From Permianibacter aggregans (GTDB lineage: Bacteria; Pseudomonadota; Gammaproteobacteria; Enterobacterales; Permianibacteraceae): DNA of 64,000 nucleotides. Every line of letters begins with the position of its first letter. The first letter of the stretch is position 1. Positions 1 through 9,392 of this stretch are shown here, one piece after another. A program made the position numbers and the translations under genes. The stretch lies in assembly GCF_009756665.1 (NCBI RefSeq), contig NZ_CP037953.1, positions 3,286,001 through 3,350,000 of the forward strand, written 5' to 3'. The notes under the pieces were generated by a model that saw nothing but the letters and a program-made list of their open reading frames with translations, had not been told where the DNA came from and did no database searches.

Positions 1-222
1 CGCCAGTGAGTTTCCGCCCTGCTCAAAGCCATTCATGATCGCGCTGACCAAGACCAGCTTTTCTGACTCCGGAAACGGTAGCTCAGCGTAGGCAAGCGTG
101 CGTATCAATGAATACATATATACCGACACACCGAGTCCAGCGGCCAATACAAATAGCGTCAGCGCCGTGAAGCCCGGTGTTTTGCCTAACAATCGTAACG
201 CGTATTGCAATTCCTTCCACAT
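1..222 (-). CDS. MacB/FtsX-like ABC permease, N-terminal part only
   Basis: Only the first 74 codons lie in the window; the gene runs off the left edge. The start ATG (complement of 220-222) gives MWKELQYALRLLGKTPGF, the typical opening of MacB/ADOP-type permeases, followed by one hydrophobic segment (about residues 18-36) and then the beginning of a periplasmic domain. It follows the ATPase gene by 12 bases, on the same strand, and completes an adaptor-ATPase-permease export operon. The substrate cannot be told. Family call is by recall of the conserved N-terminus and by context. Confidence 0.8.
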   Translation of the reverse strand, partial: MWKELQYALRLLGKTPGFTALTLFVLAAGLGVSVYMYSLIRTLAYAELPFPESEKLVLVSAIMNGFEQGGNSLA

Positions 223-234
223 GGTTGGGCTCCC

Positions 235-939
235 TCAAGCGGCAACGGCGTTGGCGCGGCTATCGTTGACGATACGACCATCGAACAGCGCGATTTGCCG
301 GTTGGCCAGCGCAGCCAGATGTGGATCGTGAGTGACCATGACAATGGTGCTGCCTTCGCGGTGCATCTGTTGCAACAAACGCATGACCATCTCGGCGTTG
401 CGCGAATCGAGGTTACCGGTAGGTTCGTCGGCAAGCAGTAGGCCAGGGTTACCGGCCAAAGCACGGGCGATGGCAACGCGTTGCTGCTGGCCGCCAGACA
501 GCTGCGCCGGGTAATGCTTGGCGCGATGTTGCATGTCGACTTTTTCCAGCATTTGTTGCACGCGATTCTGACGTTCGGCTTTCGACAGATCATCACGATA
601 ACTGAGCGGCAACGCGACGTTTTCCGCCACGCTTAAATCGCTAATCAGATTGAATGCCTGAAACACAAAGCCGATATCGCGGTTGCGCTTGCGGGCACGT
701 TCACGATTATTCAGGTTATGCACCGCTTCGCCTTGCAATTGGTATTCGCCGCTGCTGGCCGTGTCGAGCAAGCCAATCACCGAAAGCAACGTCGATTTGC
801 CGCAACCGGAGGGGCCGGTAATCGCGACGAATTCGCCACGGTTAATCGACAACTCAATATTGTTCAAGGCCAGGGTTTCGATTTCATCGGTCAAAAAGGT
901 TTTGCTTACCGCGTTCATGCGGACAACGGCTTCGTTCAT
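235..939 (-). CDS. ABC transporter ATPase, MacB/LolD-like
   Basis: A 234-residue nucleotide-binding protein. Walker [10 protein letters not shown] is near residue 42, the Q-loop is in VFQAFNL, the signature LSGGQQQR is near 147, Walker B with [12 protein letters not shown] follows, and the switch His is in MVTHD. The spacing and the ADEPTGNLD form are typical of the MacB/LolD/FtsE branch, which uses ATP hydrolysis to drive a mechanotransmission permease rather than transport through a membrane pore. It sits between the adaptor gene (25 bases upstream) and the permease gene. Likely role is export of a small molecule, peptide or lipid across the envelope; the substrate is unknown. Confidence 0.93.
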   Translation of the reverse strand: MNEAVVRMNAVSKTFLTDEIETLALNNIELSINRGEFVAITGPSGCGKSTLLSVIGLLDTASSGEYQLQGEAVHNLNNRERARKRNRDIGFVFQAFNLISDLSVAENVALPLSYRDDLSKAERQNRVQQMLEKVDMQHRAKHYPAQLSGGQQQRVAIARALAGNPGLLLADEPTGNLDSRNAEMVMRLLQQMHREGSTIVMVTHDPHLAALANRQIALFDGRIVNDSRANAVAA

Positions 940-964
940 GTTTTTTCTCCTTTAGGTATTCAAA

Positions 965-2215
965 CTAGTTCAATTGCAGTCGTGCTGGGTCGCCCCATAA
1001 GCTGCTGTCGTTCAACAAAATGCGATCGCCGGGTTTCAGGCCGGATTTGATTTCAATCAGATTGACCGAGGCGATGCCGTACTGCACCGGCACGCGCTCG
1101 GCGGCTTCACTGTCAATCAACCGGTAGACATTGCTCTGCTGGTTGGCGCTGGTATGCGCCGGTCGCGCCACAAATAAGGCGTTGTCGAGTGAGGCTATTT
1201 CAATACGACCATCGACACTCAAGTCCGGGCGGGCACCCAAGGGCAACTCGCCATGCAAAGCGATATCGACGTGCACCATGCCGGCACGTACGGCCGGGTC
1301 AATGCGGATGACGACACCTTTGACCAAACCATTGCGGGTATCGATTTCGGCGCGCTGATCGAGCGCCAAATCGCGCGCCTGTTGTTCCGGAATTTTCAAT
1401 TCGGCATACAGCGATTGCGGGTCCACGACTTTCGCGACGGTGACGCCGATATCCACGCGCTGTCCGGGTTCAACACTGATGGTTTGCACCACGCCATCGA
1501 TAGGTGCGCGCACGGCCAGCGCTGCCACTTGCTGTTCGGCGCGTTGCAGTTGCTGGCGGGTTTGTTCGAGTTTGGCGTCGGCCGCTTGTTTTTCGGCTTT
1601 GATCGTCGCGCTGAACTGTTGTAGCCGATGCCGCTCAATTTCCAGCGTTTTTTGTAATTGTTCGGCGGTCAATCGACTGCGTTGATGGTCGACATCGGCT
1701 ATCACCTGGCCATGCTCGGCGATCAAGCGCGCCTCAGCTTGGAATTGCAAACTCGCGGCCTGCCAGGCCGATTCCGATTTGACGACACTGGTTTCCAACG
1801 TCAGTTGTTCGTTGCGTAAACGCACGGCAAGCGCAGCGACCTCAGCTTGTTGAGCGGCCAAGGCCCAGCGCAGTTCTTCGGCCGCTTGCAGCAACGCCAG
1901 ATTGCTCATGTTCAGCAACAGCTCGCCGGCTTTAACCAGCCGTCCCGGTTTGGCGTGCACGCTATCGACGGTACCGGCACTTTGGCTGCTGACTTGCGCA
2001 ACCGTGGCCGGTAACAACAGACCATTGCCGAGCACTTCGACCCGCAGCGGCCCTTTCGTCACGGTGCCGTAGGCGAGGCTGGCCTTGGCGACCGGATAGC
2101 CGGCACCGCTGCTGCGCTCACGCAGGGTCCAGACGGCAACGGGCAGTAGCACCAGTGCCAGCGTCGGCAGCAGCCACTTCGGTAGTTTTTTCTTGGTCGG
2201 ACGTTTCGTGTCCAT
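965..2215 (-). CDS. Periplasmic adaptor (HlyD/MacA-like) of an ABC efflux system
   Basis: A 416-residue membrane-fusion protein and the first gene of the export operon. A basic N-terminus precedes one transmembrane anchor (about residues 14-30). A first lipoyl half (about 64-105) is followed by a long Gln/Glu/Ala-rich coiled-coil hairpin (about 105-225), the second lipoyl half with RAPIDGVVQTISVEPGQ, then beta-barrel and membrane-proximal domains. Such adaptors link an inner-membrane ABC permease to an outer-membrane TolC-type channel. No TolC homologue is in view. The start ATG at 2215 is followed directly by the basic anchor and no better start is seen. Confidence 0.9.
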   Translation of the reverse strand: MDTKRPTKKKLPKWLLPTLALVLLPVAVWTLRERSSGAGYPVAKASLAYGTVTKGPLRVEVLGNGLLLPATVAQVSSQSAGTVDSVHAKPGRLVKAGELLLNMSNLALLQAAEELRWALAAQQAEVAALAVRLRNEQLTLETSVVKSESAWQAASLQFQAEARLIAEHGQVIADVDHQRSRLTAEQLQKTLEIERHRLQQFSATIKAEKQAADAKLEQTRQQLQRAEQQVAALAVRAPIDGVVQTISVEPGQRVDIGVTVAKVVDPQSLYAELKIPEQQARDLALDQRAEIDTRNGLVKGVVIRIDPAVRAGMVHVDIALHGELPLGARPDLSVDGRIEIASLDNALFVARPAHTSANQQSNVYRLIDSEAAERVPVQYGIASVNLIEIKSGLKPGDRILLNDSSLWGDPARLQLN

Positions 2216-2513
2216 GGCATTCCATTGAGTGAACAGGCATTGGTCTATTTCTTATCAAGTCTTGTGCCAACTATCTAACGTGTTGAATTTAAAGGGCTAC
2301 TGCGATTTTCTGTTTGAATCGAGGCGGTGTCCGTCCCGAAATCGGGAAACTTTTCGTGTAGGCGAATCCCGGATTCGGGATGGGGCGATATCGAGCAATC
2401 CTGCAAACAGTGTTAGCATGCGCGGCAAGGCGCCAAGCGCCTCCAAGGGACGTGCCAGGCCAAATCCGAAACGCCCGGCACGCACGGAAAGACCAAACCA
2501 GAGGATTCACCCC

Positions 2514-3011
2514 ATGGCATCTCGTGGAGTCAATAAAGTCATCATCGTCGGCAATTTGGGCCGCGATCCGGAAGTGCGTTACACCCCCGGTGGTGACGCC
2601 ATCGCTAACTTAACCGTAGCGACCAGCGAAAGCTGGAAAGATAAGCAAACCGGTGAACCGAAAGAAATCACCGAATGGCACCGCGTTGTCGCCTATGGCC
2701 GTTTGGCGCAAATCATGGGTGAATACCTGCGCAAAGGCTCGAAGGTCTATATCGAAGGCAGCCTGCGTACCCGTCAGTGGGAAAAAGACGGTCAGAAACA
2801 TTACACCACCGAAATCCGCTGCAACGAAATGCAAATGCTCGACAGCGCTCGCAGCGGCGGCGGTTCCTCTTCTTATGATGAAGGTGGCGGCAGCTACGGC
2901 GGTGGCGGCAACCAACAGCCTGCTCGTCGTCCAGCCTCGAATCAACCGGCTCCGGCGATGGCCGATGAGGGCTTCAATGATCCGCCGTTTGATGAAGATA
3001 TTCCGTTCTGA
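2514..3011 (+). CDS. ssb: Single-stranded DNA-binding protein
   Basis: A 165-residue SSB. The OB-fold begins [20 protein letters not shown] and includes [13 protein letters not shown] and [13 protein letters not shown], followed by a Gly/Ser-rich then Gln/Pro-rich flexible linker (about residues 115-150) and the acidic tip DEDIPF that recruits partner repair and replication proteins. The open frame extends upstream to 2229, but the conserved N-terminus fixes the start at 2514. The gene is divergent from the export operon and is followed at once by a strong terminator. I see no clear LexA box in the 298-base upstream gap. Confidence 0.98.
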   Translation: MASRGVNKVIIVGNLGRDPEVRYTPGGDAIANLTVATSESWKDKQTGEPKEITEWHRVVAYGRLAQIMGEYLRKGSKVYIEGSLRTRQWEKDGQKHYTTEIRCNEMQMLDSARSGGGSSSYDEGGGSYGGGGNQQPARRPASNQPAPAMADEGFNDPPFDEDIPF

Positions 3012-3024
3012 TCCCCTCAATTCA

Positions 3025-3056
3025 AAAAAGAAACGCCCTGCGGGGCGTTTCTTTTT
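3025..3056 (+). terminator. Rho-independent terminator of ssb
   Basis: The 14-base arm AAAAAGAAACGCCC (3025-3038) pairs perfectly with GGGCGTTTCTTTTT (3043-3056) around a TGCG loop. The T-run is part of the second arm. It starts 13 bases after the ssb stop codon. Confidence 0.93.
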
Positions 3057-3265
3057 GCCCGAAATTTTTCAGAAACGTTTTTCAGTTTTTCAGTTTTTCG
3101 TCATTGAGGCATGGTCAATGTCGCAATAAATATTTCCACAGACAGCGCGTTTACATTTTTATTTACATCCGGCAATCCCTGTTGGTTTAGGTGCTCGCTA
3201 TCGTGGCGCCGTCATCGAAGCGGCAACTGTCCGCTACGTCGCGTGATCTTAAATGGGGAAATTTT

Positions 3266-4663
3266 ATGCGTAATCGTTCATGGGTCAGTCTGGCCGTGAT
3301 GTTGTCGATATCGACGGTTTCAGCAGCCACTAACAGCAATGAAGTAAAGCTTCAACGCTGGCAAGGGCAAATGGTATTGCCCGATAAACAAGAATTGCCG
3401 TTTGCGCTGGAACTGTTCGATCACGGCGGTTATCTGACGGCCAACGCCCAAAGCCCGGCGCAGGGCGTCGATGTGCTACCAGTCTCCGATTTACAGATTA
3501 CCGAGTTGGGCATGCGCTTCAGCTTACCGGTGTTGGGGGCACAGGTACAAACCGAGAAAGCAGAAAATGGATGCCTGCGTGGCACCTTGCATCAAGGCAT
3601 CGATTTGCCTTTGCATATTTGTCCTGACGGCGCGTTTGAGCCATTTCGTTTGACTGATGGTAAACACGGTAGTAACGAGTTGGTAAAGTTTGCCGGTCAG
3701 CAGTCGGGAATTTTTCTCGCGGGTACGCTCAGTAAACCAAAAGGCGTGAAAAAACCACCGGTGATCGTGATCGCACAGGGCAGTGGACCATCGGATCGTG
3801 ATGGTCAAGTGGGGCCGCATCGTCCTTATCAGGCCCTGGCCGAGCAATTGGTCGAACAGGGGTTTGCTGTATTGCGTTTTGACAAACGCGGTGTTCGTCA
3901 ATCGAATGGTGATTATGCCTCGTCGACCGCCGAAACCTTTGCCAGCGATTTATCGGCAGCGTTCGCCTTTCTAGCCCAGCGTGATGACATCAATATTGAA
4001 CGTATCGGCGTTGCCGGCCATAGCGAAGGCTCACATGTTGCCGCCATTGCCGCCAGTCGCAGCGGTTTTGATTTCGTTATTTCGTTGAGCGGCGTTGGAC
4101 TTGATGGCATTGATGCGATCGTGCTGCAGGATGGCACCGAGACCTTGGCCAAAGGCGCGAGTGTGGAACAAGCAAAACGCTTACAGCAGATCGCCGAGCG
4201 CTATTACCGCATTTTGCTTGATGCGCCGGACGACACGGCCCGCACCACGCAACTGAAACAGTATCTGGCTGGTTTGAACGCTGACGATAAAGCCATTTAT
4301 CAGCAGTGGGGCGCGCCGAGTTACACACTGAATCTGCAAAATGCCGAAGCGGATGGTCTGTATTCAATTTTGGCATCGCAACCGGCAAAAGACTGGAGCA
4401 AGGTGACTGTGCCGGTATTGTTGTTGAATGGTGACAAGGATGTGCAGGTGCCGGCCAATGAAAATCTGCAGGCTTTGGCGGCGACGCTTAAAGCCGCAGG
4501 TAATAGCAAAGTCCGCGTCGAACTGATGGCAAATCTCAATCACATGTTCCAGACGACGGAGAATGGCAGCACCGAGGAATACGCTCAACTGACCGAGAGT
4601 TTCAGCCCGCGGGCGACGAAAATCATCGTGCAGTGGTATCAACAGCAATTCGGCAATAAGTAG
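3266..4663 (+). CDS. Exported alpha/beta hydrolase
   Basis: A 465-residue protein beginning MRNRSWVSLAVMLSISTVSA, a Sec signal peptide probably cut after SA-A. The open frame reaches back to 3191, but the signal peptide and the GGGGA-type site before 3266 support this start. An N-terminal beta-rich domain (about 25-160) precedes an alpha/beta hydrolase domain. The nucleophile elbow is GHSEG in VAGHSEGSHVAAIAA, the acid residue is probably in LLLNGDKDVQVP, and the catalytic His is in NLNHMF. Families of this shape are annotated as exported esterases or dienelactone-hydrolase-like enzymes. The substrate is unknown. It is convergent with the next gene. Confidence 0.87.
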   Translation: MRNRSWVSLAVMLSISTVSAATNSNEVKLQRWQGQMVLPDKQELPFALELFDHGGYLTANAQSPAQGVDVLPVSDLQITELGMRFSLPVLGAQVQTEKAENGCLRGTLHQGIDLPLHICPDGAFEPFRLTDGKHGSNELVKFAGQQSGIFLAGTLSKPKGVKKPPVIVIAQGSGPSDRDGQVGPHRPYQALAEQLVEQGFAVLRFDKRGVRQSNGDYASSTAETFASDLSAAFAFLAQRDDINIERIGVAGHSEGSHVAAIAASRSGFDFVISLSGVGLDGIDAIVLQDGTETLAKGASVEQAKRLQQIAERYYRILLDAPDDTARTTQLKQYLAGLNADDKAIYQQWGAPSYTLNLQNAEADGLYSILASQPAKDWSKVTVPVLLLNGDKDVQVPANENLQALAATLKAAGNSKVRVELMANLNHMFQTTENGSTEEYAQLTESFSPRATKIIVQWYQQQFGNK

Positions 4664-4672
4664 TGCCGTGGC

Positions 4673-5464
4673 TCACCACTGCAGCTCACGGGTTTCCGGG
4701 TAGACTGTGCGAATGATTTGCATCAGGCGGCCATCTTGTTTCATGGCCGCCAACTCCTGGTTGATGGTTTGTTGCAGTCGGTGTGCATCAGGCATGTTGG
4801 GGCTGATCAGCATGACCAATGGCCATTTCGGCAAGTAACTCAATTCGGTGGCGCGAATTTCCGGAAAGTCACTCAAACGCCAGCCGACATATTTCAAGCC
4901 GTTGACGACATCGGAGTTATAGGCAAATACATCGCAGCGGCCACGTCTCAGTTTGTCGAAGGCACCGGTAATGGTTTCGGCGCCCATATCGAGATTTTCC
5001 GGTTTCAGATCAAACATCGAAAAATTGTGGCCGTTGATGCCGCAAATCCTGAATGCGCGCAATTGCAGGTTGTCGGTGAATTGAATGCCGTTGGGAAAGC
5101 GGCTTTCCAGGTAGTAAGCGGAGAAGTGCACGTAGAAGTACGGGTCGCTGAACAAATATTGTTGTTCGCGCTCGGCACTGCGTGAGCTGCTGATCATCAA
5201 CTGGAATTGCTGTCCGCTGGCAACCTCGCGCAGGCAGCGACGAATCGGCATGAACTCAATCTGATAACGCCATTGATGTTTGTCCAGGATATGTTGCAGC
5301 ACCGCAAGACCAATGCCCTGCACGGTTTGCTCGCCGCTGGTCGTTTGGCTATACCAGCGGAATGGCGGGTACTGTTCGTTGTTCTCGCAGACGCTGACCT
5401 GATTGGCCAACGTCGGGCAAGCCCAACCGAAACACAACAACAGCAACCCGAGAACTCGCGACAT
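4673..5464 (-). CDS. Periplasmic solute-binding-like protein (SBP_bac_3 type)
   Basis: A 263-residue protein of the extracellular solute-binding family 3 type. The start is set at the ATG giving MSRVLGLLLLCFGWACPTLA, a clean signal peptide; the frame is open further upstream but the extra residues would spoil it. Family features include an early PPFRW segment, GIGLAVLQHILD, and late GRCDVFAYNSDVV. No permease or ATPase gene is adjacent, which fits the many stand-alone gammaproteobacterial members annotated as transporter substrate-binding domain proteins rather than an amino-acid uptake operon. Ligand unknown. Confidence 0.8.
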   Translation of the reverse strand: MSRVLGLLLLCFGWACPTLANQVSVCENNEQYPPFRWYSQTTSGEQTVQGIGLAVLQHILDKHQWRYQIEFMPIRRCLREVASGQQFQLMISSSRSAEREQQYLFSDPYFYVHFSAYYLESRFPNGIQFTDNLQLRAFRICGINGHNFSMFDLKPENLDMGAETITGAFDKLRRGRCDVFAYNSDVVNGLKYVGWRLSDFPEIRATELSYLPKWPLVMLISPNMPDAHRLQQTINQELAAMKQDGRLMQIIRTVYPETRELQW

Positions 5465-5623
5465 CAACTGCACTCTGATGGTCAGCGTTAGCGATAAGTA
5501 TAGCGACCTAACCTCTGCGGGGAAGTTCAGCGCAAAAAAACGGCGAAACAGCGCGCTAACTGGCACCGATTGCCACGTTTGCTTCTATAGTTATCAGCAC
5601 CCCATCAAATTCGAAGAACGTGC

Positions 5624-7522
5624 ATGCCGCTTTTCCGCCAGTTGTGGTTATTGATGGCCACCATTTTGTTGCTGCTGACGCTGTTGCTGGGCTTTTACGC
5701 CGAGCGCCTGCAGCAAATGCCGACGCTGGACCCGGTGGTCAGCCAGCTGTTGGTGGACAGCCGCAGCCCGGCCGCCTGGCAGGACGTTGCGGCGCGTCGG
5801 GCCAGTTTTGCCCGCCTGATCAATGAAACCCAGCTGATACAACTGACGCTGTATGCGCAGAATGGCGAGGTATTGGAGCGCTTCCCGCCCTCGACACCGT
5901 TGATTCCCACCAACAGCAGCCGCTTGAAGCTGCCGGTGCCGCTGCCCGATGGCGAAGGCCGGCTGGAGGTGGTGCTGACGGAGCGGACCTTGTTTGGCTG
6001 GTGGCGCTGGTGGCTGGCCTTGGCCGGTGTCTGGGCGGCGTTGAGTCTGCTCAGCGGTTGGTGGCTCTGGCGCTTGCTGCGCGGTGTGCGCGAGGTGCGT
6101 GAGGTGGCGCAGCGTATCATCGACGGCGAGCGTGACCCGGTGGCACTCAATATCCAGTCGAGCTATGTGACCGGCGCGGCGATTCAGCGTCTGCTGAACG
6201 AAGTGCAGCAAATGGCCAAGGCGCAGGTGACGGCCATCGATCAGGTGCGCCGCCGTTCCTTTGTCGACAGTCACACTGGGCTGGGCAATCGCGCTTATTT
6301 CGATGCGCATCTTGATGTCTTGCTCAATGATCGCGACGCTAATGTCACCGGCACCATTGTTTTGTTCGATGTCGGCGAACCGTTTGAAGATGCTTCCGCA
6401 CAACAGCAGTTTGTCGAACAATTGGTCGTGCTGATTCAGCATCATCTGCGTGAGTTTTCGCAATCGATTCTGGCCCGGCGCGACGACAATAATTTTGCCG
6501 CGCTGCTGCCCGGTATCAGCGCCCGCGATATGGATACCTTCTGCCGCAAACTGCTGCGCGAAACGCAAGTGCTGGTGTCGGGGCTGAAATCGGCCAATCC
6601 GGATGCCCGCTGTCTGCACATGGGCGTCGTCAGTTATCGCTCCGGCGATGAGGCTTATCATCGGATGGCCGAAGCCGATATGGCCCTGCGCTTTGCCCAA
6701 CAACAAAGCCACCAGTTCGGTTGGCATATGTTCGAGCAAGGTGAAATTCAGCCGAGCAGCATCATGGGCCGGGTGCGCTGGCGCTCATTGCTGGAGCGTG
6801 TGATCGAAAAACGTCAGGCGGTATTTCATTACCATCCGGTGGTGCTCGGTCACGATCGACGTATCGCTTTTTACGAAGTGTTGTCGCGCGTGCCCGGTGA
6901 TCAGGGCGAGTTGTTTACGGCTGCGACTTTTCTGCCGATGGCGCACCGGGTTGGGCTCGCCGTCGCCTTCGATCGTCAGGTTTGTGATCGGGTGCTGAAA
7001 GCATTGCTGTTCGGTCCGCAGCAGACCAGTATGCTGTCCATCAATCTGTCTTCCGATGCCGTGCACGACCACACCTTCCGGCAATGGTTATTGGAGCACT
7101 TGGCTGAAAACCGGCCGTTGGCTGAGCGCGTGGTGTTTGAAGTCGGCGAACATATTGCTTCACATCTGAATGCCGACGTACTCGGTTTTCTTGAAGCCTT
7201 GAATGCCTGCGGTTGTGGTTTGGCCGTTGAGCATGTGGGGCAACCGCAGTACTCGGCCAATTACCTGCGGCCTGGCTTGTACCGTTTTGTGAAATTGCAT
7301 CGCAGCCTGACACATGACATCGAAACCGATGCCGCCAATCAGGATTTTGTCCGGGGGTTGGCGGCCGTTGCGTCCGCGACCGGTGCCATCGTACTGGCCG
7401 AAAACGTCGAAACCGAAGCGCAGTGGCAGAAGCTGCTGACACTCGGCGTGCATGGCGGCCAAGGCTATTTGTTTGGTCAACCGAGCGCGCAAATTGGTGG
7501 CGAGGTGTCGCGCTCGGCGTGA
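5624..7522 (+). CDS. Membrane protein with degenerate GGDEF and EAL domains
   Basis: A 632-residue protein. It has a transmembrane helix (about 7-24), a periplasmic segment of roughly 100 residues, a second helix (about 128-148), a short HAMP-like stretch (to about 205), a GGDEF-type domain (about 210-370) and an EAL-type domain (about 385-625). Both signature motifs are lost: the GGDEF position reads RDDNNF (286-291) and EAL reads EVL (418-420). This architecture resembles LapD (c-di-GMP receptor) and CsrD (RNase E adaptor), both catalytically dead. The MPLFRQL opening and two-helix layout lean towards LapD, but no lapG gene is in view. It should be a binding or adaptor protein, not a cyclase or phosphodiesterase. 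Confidence 0.8.
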   Translation: MPLFRQLWLLMATILLLLTLLLGFYAERLQQMPTLDPVVSQLLVDSRSPAAWQDVAARRASFARLINETQLIQLTLYAQNGEVLERFPPSTPLIPTNSSRLKLPVPLPDGEGRLEVVLTERTLFGWWRWWLALAGVWAALSLLSGWWLWRLLRGVREVREVAQRIIDGERDPVALNIQSSYVTGAAIQRLLNEVQQMAKAQVTAIDQVRRRSFVDSHTGLGNRAYFDAHLDVLLNDRDANVTGTIVLFDVGEPFEDASAQQQFVEQLVVLIQHHLREFSQSILARRDDNNFAALLPGISARDMDTFCRKLLRETQVLVSGLKSANPDARCLHMGVVSYRSGDEAYHRMAEADMALRFAQQQSHQFGWHMFEQGEIQPSSIMGRVRWRSLLERVIEKRQAVFHYHPVVLGHDRRIAFYEVLSRVPGDQGELFTAATFLPMAHRVGLAVAFDRQVCDRVLKALLFGPQQTSMLSINLSSDAVHDHTFRQWLLEHLAENRPLAERVVFEVGEHIASHLNADVLGFLEALNACGCGLAVEHVGQPQYSANYLRPGLYRFVKLHRSLTHDIETDAANQDFVRGLAAVASATGAIVLAENVETEAQWQKLLTLGVHGGQGYLFGQPSAQIGGEVSRSA

Positions 7523-7536
7523 TGATTTTGGTTGGT

Positions 7537-7564
7537 GTCCGGATCCCTCAGGATAAATCCGGAC
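7537..7564. terminator. Weak hairpin between convergent genes
   Basis: GTCCGGAT (7537-7544) is inverted as ATCCGGAC (7557-7564), with no T-run. It lies between two convergent genes, so it may terminate weakly in both directions or be chance. Confidence 0.35.
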
Positions 7565-7593
7565 CTACAAAACTTTTCCTGGCCGTTTGCGTT

Positions 7594-8232
7594 TTATTGC
7601 TGACGAATCGCCGGGTTGTTGGCCTGGATCTGTTGCAAAAACTGCTGGCGCTGTTCCGGTGTGGCCTGGCTCCACCAGAACTGCAGCATTTGTAGCGCGT
7701 CGGGTTGCGCGGGCGGCGTCGCGGTGTTGTTGCTCGACGGCTCGGTCACATAAGGCATGCGTGGCGTTTTGCCCGGAGGGGGCGTGGTGACCGGCGGCGC
7801 CACCGTGGTCGGTGGTTGGTTGATGGCCAGGCTCAAGTCCTTGGCCGGAAAGGCTTGATACTCAACCCGCGGTCCGCTGAGGGTTTCCACTCGGAACGTT
7901 GGTGCCTTGGCGTAGCTTTCGGCTTGCTCGCGCGATTTGATGCCCGGCGAATGCAAACGCAAATCCTGATTGGCGCTAATCGTGAACACCAGCGCGTAGG
8001 GTTGTGAGCGAATCGAGTCGTGCGAGTCATTGATTTCACTATCAAAAATCTCGTCGTATTCGAGCACGATGACGTTCTGGCCCGGTTGCAGCGCAATTTC
8101 CTTTTTGCGCATCAAGCTCATGCCCTGCTCGACGCCATTGACGGACAGTACATCGTAGGCTTCCGGCACAATCAATTGTGCGGCCATCACGGTATTGGCC
8201 AGCGATCCCATCAGCAGCAAAAACGTACGCAT
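7594..8232 (-). CDS. Exported DUF2057 (YccT-like) protein
   Basis: A 212-residue protein with signal peptide MRTFLLLMGSLANTVMA-A. The mature N-terminus, LIVPEAYDVLSVNGVEQG, followed by a beta-strand-rich segment with GQNVIVLEYDEIFD, matches the DUF2057 family of small periplasmic proteins (E. coli YccT type). The C-terminal third is a low-complexity Pro/Thr linker (about 140-180) and a Gln-rich helix ending QQFLQQIQANNPAIRQQ, which is longer than usual for the family. Function in this organism is unknown. It is convergent with the GGDEF-EAL gene. Confidence 0.8.
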   Translation of the reverse strand: MRTFLLLMGSLANTVMAAQLIVPEAYDVLSVNGVEQGMSLMRKKEIALQPGQNVIVLEYDEIFDSEINDSHDSIRSQPYALVFTISANQDLRLHSPGIKSREQAESYAKAPTFRVETLSGPRVEYQAFPAKDLSLAINQPPTTVAPPVTTPPPGKTPRMPYVTEPSSNNTATPPAQPDALQMLQFWWSQATPEQRQQFLQQIQANNPAIRQQ

Positions 8233-8292
8233 CGCTCCATTCCTCTTTTAGTGCCGGTTCGGCCAGCATCATAGTCGTTTTGTTACAGCATG

Positions 8293-8322
8293 AAAAAAGG
8301 GGCTGCGATGAGCCCCTTCTTT
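8293..8322 (-). terminator. Rho-independent terminator of the porin gene
   Basis: Read on the minus strand, AAGGGGCT - CATCGC - AGCCCCTT is followed by TTTT. It starts about 20 bases after the porin stop codon. Confidence 0.9.
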
Positions 8323-8340
8323 GTCAGGACGAAAGTGAAA

Positions 8341-9282
8341 TTAGAATTTCACTTCCAGGCCGAGGCCCAGGTTGTCCTTGCCGCTGTTGGCGCCATCGTT
8401 TTCGTACATGGTGTAGAAAACGGTGGTCTGGATGTTCTTGGCCAGTTTGTAGTCCCAACCTACCGAGGTCGACTCGCCGCCTTGGGCCAGAATGTCGGAC
8501 TCGCCGAACTGACCTTTGAAGGTGTGGTCGCCGGCTTTGTAGGCCAAGCTGAACAGCATGCCGTCGTCATCGGTAGCGGCTTCGCGCTCTTGCCACAGGG
8601 CGCCGATTTGGAAGTTACCCAGTTTGAACTGACCAACAACGCGCAGCGTGTCGATGTCTTCAGCACCGCCGGCATAGGTTTCTACGCCGGAATCCTGGGC
8701 AACAGCGACGTAAACATTCTTGTTGCTCCACTCGACCGACAAGGAGGTCGCATCAAAAGCGCCGTCGTTACCGTTTTTGCCTTCCTGCAGAACGGAAGCA
8801 ACGTTGACACCAAAGCCGCCCATTTCCGGGGTGCTGTACTGGATGATGTTGCTGGCGCGGATTTCGCCGTTGAAAATGGTCTTGATATCGCCAACGTAGT
8901 CGTTGAACAGGTCAACCTTGTTCTGGGCGACTTTCAGCGGCGTGTCGTGACGGCCGGCAAACACTTTACCGGCGGAGCCTTTCAGACCGACGATTTGGTT
9001 ACGCGACTTGATGTTGTCGTTCGAACCTTTGTCGGCATCAGCCGGGTCCACTTCCCACTCGAGCTGGTAGAAGGCTTCCAAACCTTCGCTGATACCCAGG
9101 TCTCCCTTGATACCGAAACGCGAAGCGTTGCTGACCAATTTAACTTTGTCACCGCTGGCATCGCTGTCTTCGCTTTCCACAGTAACGTTGATTTTGCCGT
9201 ACAGCTCAAGAGCGGAGCCGGCGAAGCTCGGGGCGCTCAGGGCCGCGAGGGTGGCGGCGATCAGAGTCAAACGAGTATTCAT
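8341..9282 (-). CDS. Outer-membrane porin, Pho-linked
   Basis: A 313-residue trimeric-type porin. The signal peptide MNTRLTLIAATLAALSAPSFA is followed by the first strand, ALELYGKINVTVE. Alternating beta-strands run throughout, and the protein ends in GLEVKF, the terminal Phe recognised by the Bam machinery. A conserved segment, GSAGKVFAGRHDTP, is typical of the gammaproteobacterial general porin family. It is divergent from pstC and has its own PhoB-type site 93 bases before the start codon, so it is probably a phosphate-limitation porin with the role of PhoE or OprP. Many acidic residues are visible; ion selectivity cannot be judged from sequence. Confidence 0.9.
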   Translation of the reverse strand: MNTRLTLIAATLAALSAPSFAGSALELYGKINVTVESEDSDASGDKVKLVSNASRFGIKGDLGISEGLEAFYQLEWEVDPADADKGSNDNIKSRNQIVGLKGSAGKVFAGRHDTPLKVAQNKVDLFNDYVGDIKTIFNGEIRASNIIQYSTPEMGGFGVNVASVLQEGKNGNDGAFDATSLSVEWSNKNVYVAVAQDSGVETYAGGAEDIDTLRVVGQFKLGNFQIGALWQEREAATDDDGMLFSLAYKAGDHTFKGQFGESDILAQGGESTSVGWDYKLAKNIQTTVFYTMYENDGANSGKDNLGLGLEVKF

Positions 9283-9374
9283 GAAAATCTCCTGTAGGTT
9301 TTTATGGCGAACTCTCGTTCGCTTTGGTCCGAACAGTTGTATCGGTGACCTGGCGGCTATCTTCTAGCACCAAT

Positions 9375-9392
9375 GTGACCGATACATGACAG
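9375..9392 (-). promoter_or_regulatory. PhoB box before the porin gene
   Basis: On the minus strand this reads CTGTCATGTATCGGTCAC: two 7-base repeats, CTGTCAT and CGGTCAC, 11 bases apart. The consensus is CTGTCAT-N4-CTGTCAT/C, so 13 of 14 repeat bases match. It lies 93 bases upstream of the porin ATG. Confidence 0.85.

Noticed and set aside
2216-2513. LexA (SOS) box before ssb
   Set aside because: No CTGT-N8-ACAG match. CTGCAAACAG at 2400-2409 has the wrong spacing; the palindromic GAATCCCGG/TTCGGGAT at about 2362-2380 has no known role.
8290-9297. 335-codon plus-strand frame opposite the porin
   Set aside because: Antisense shadow of the porin gene; the porin has a signal peptide, terminal Phe, terminator and PhoB box.
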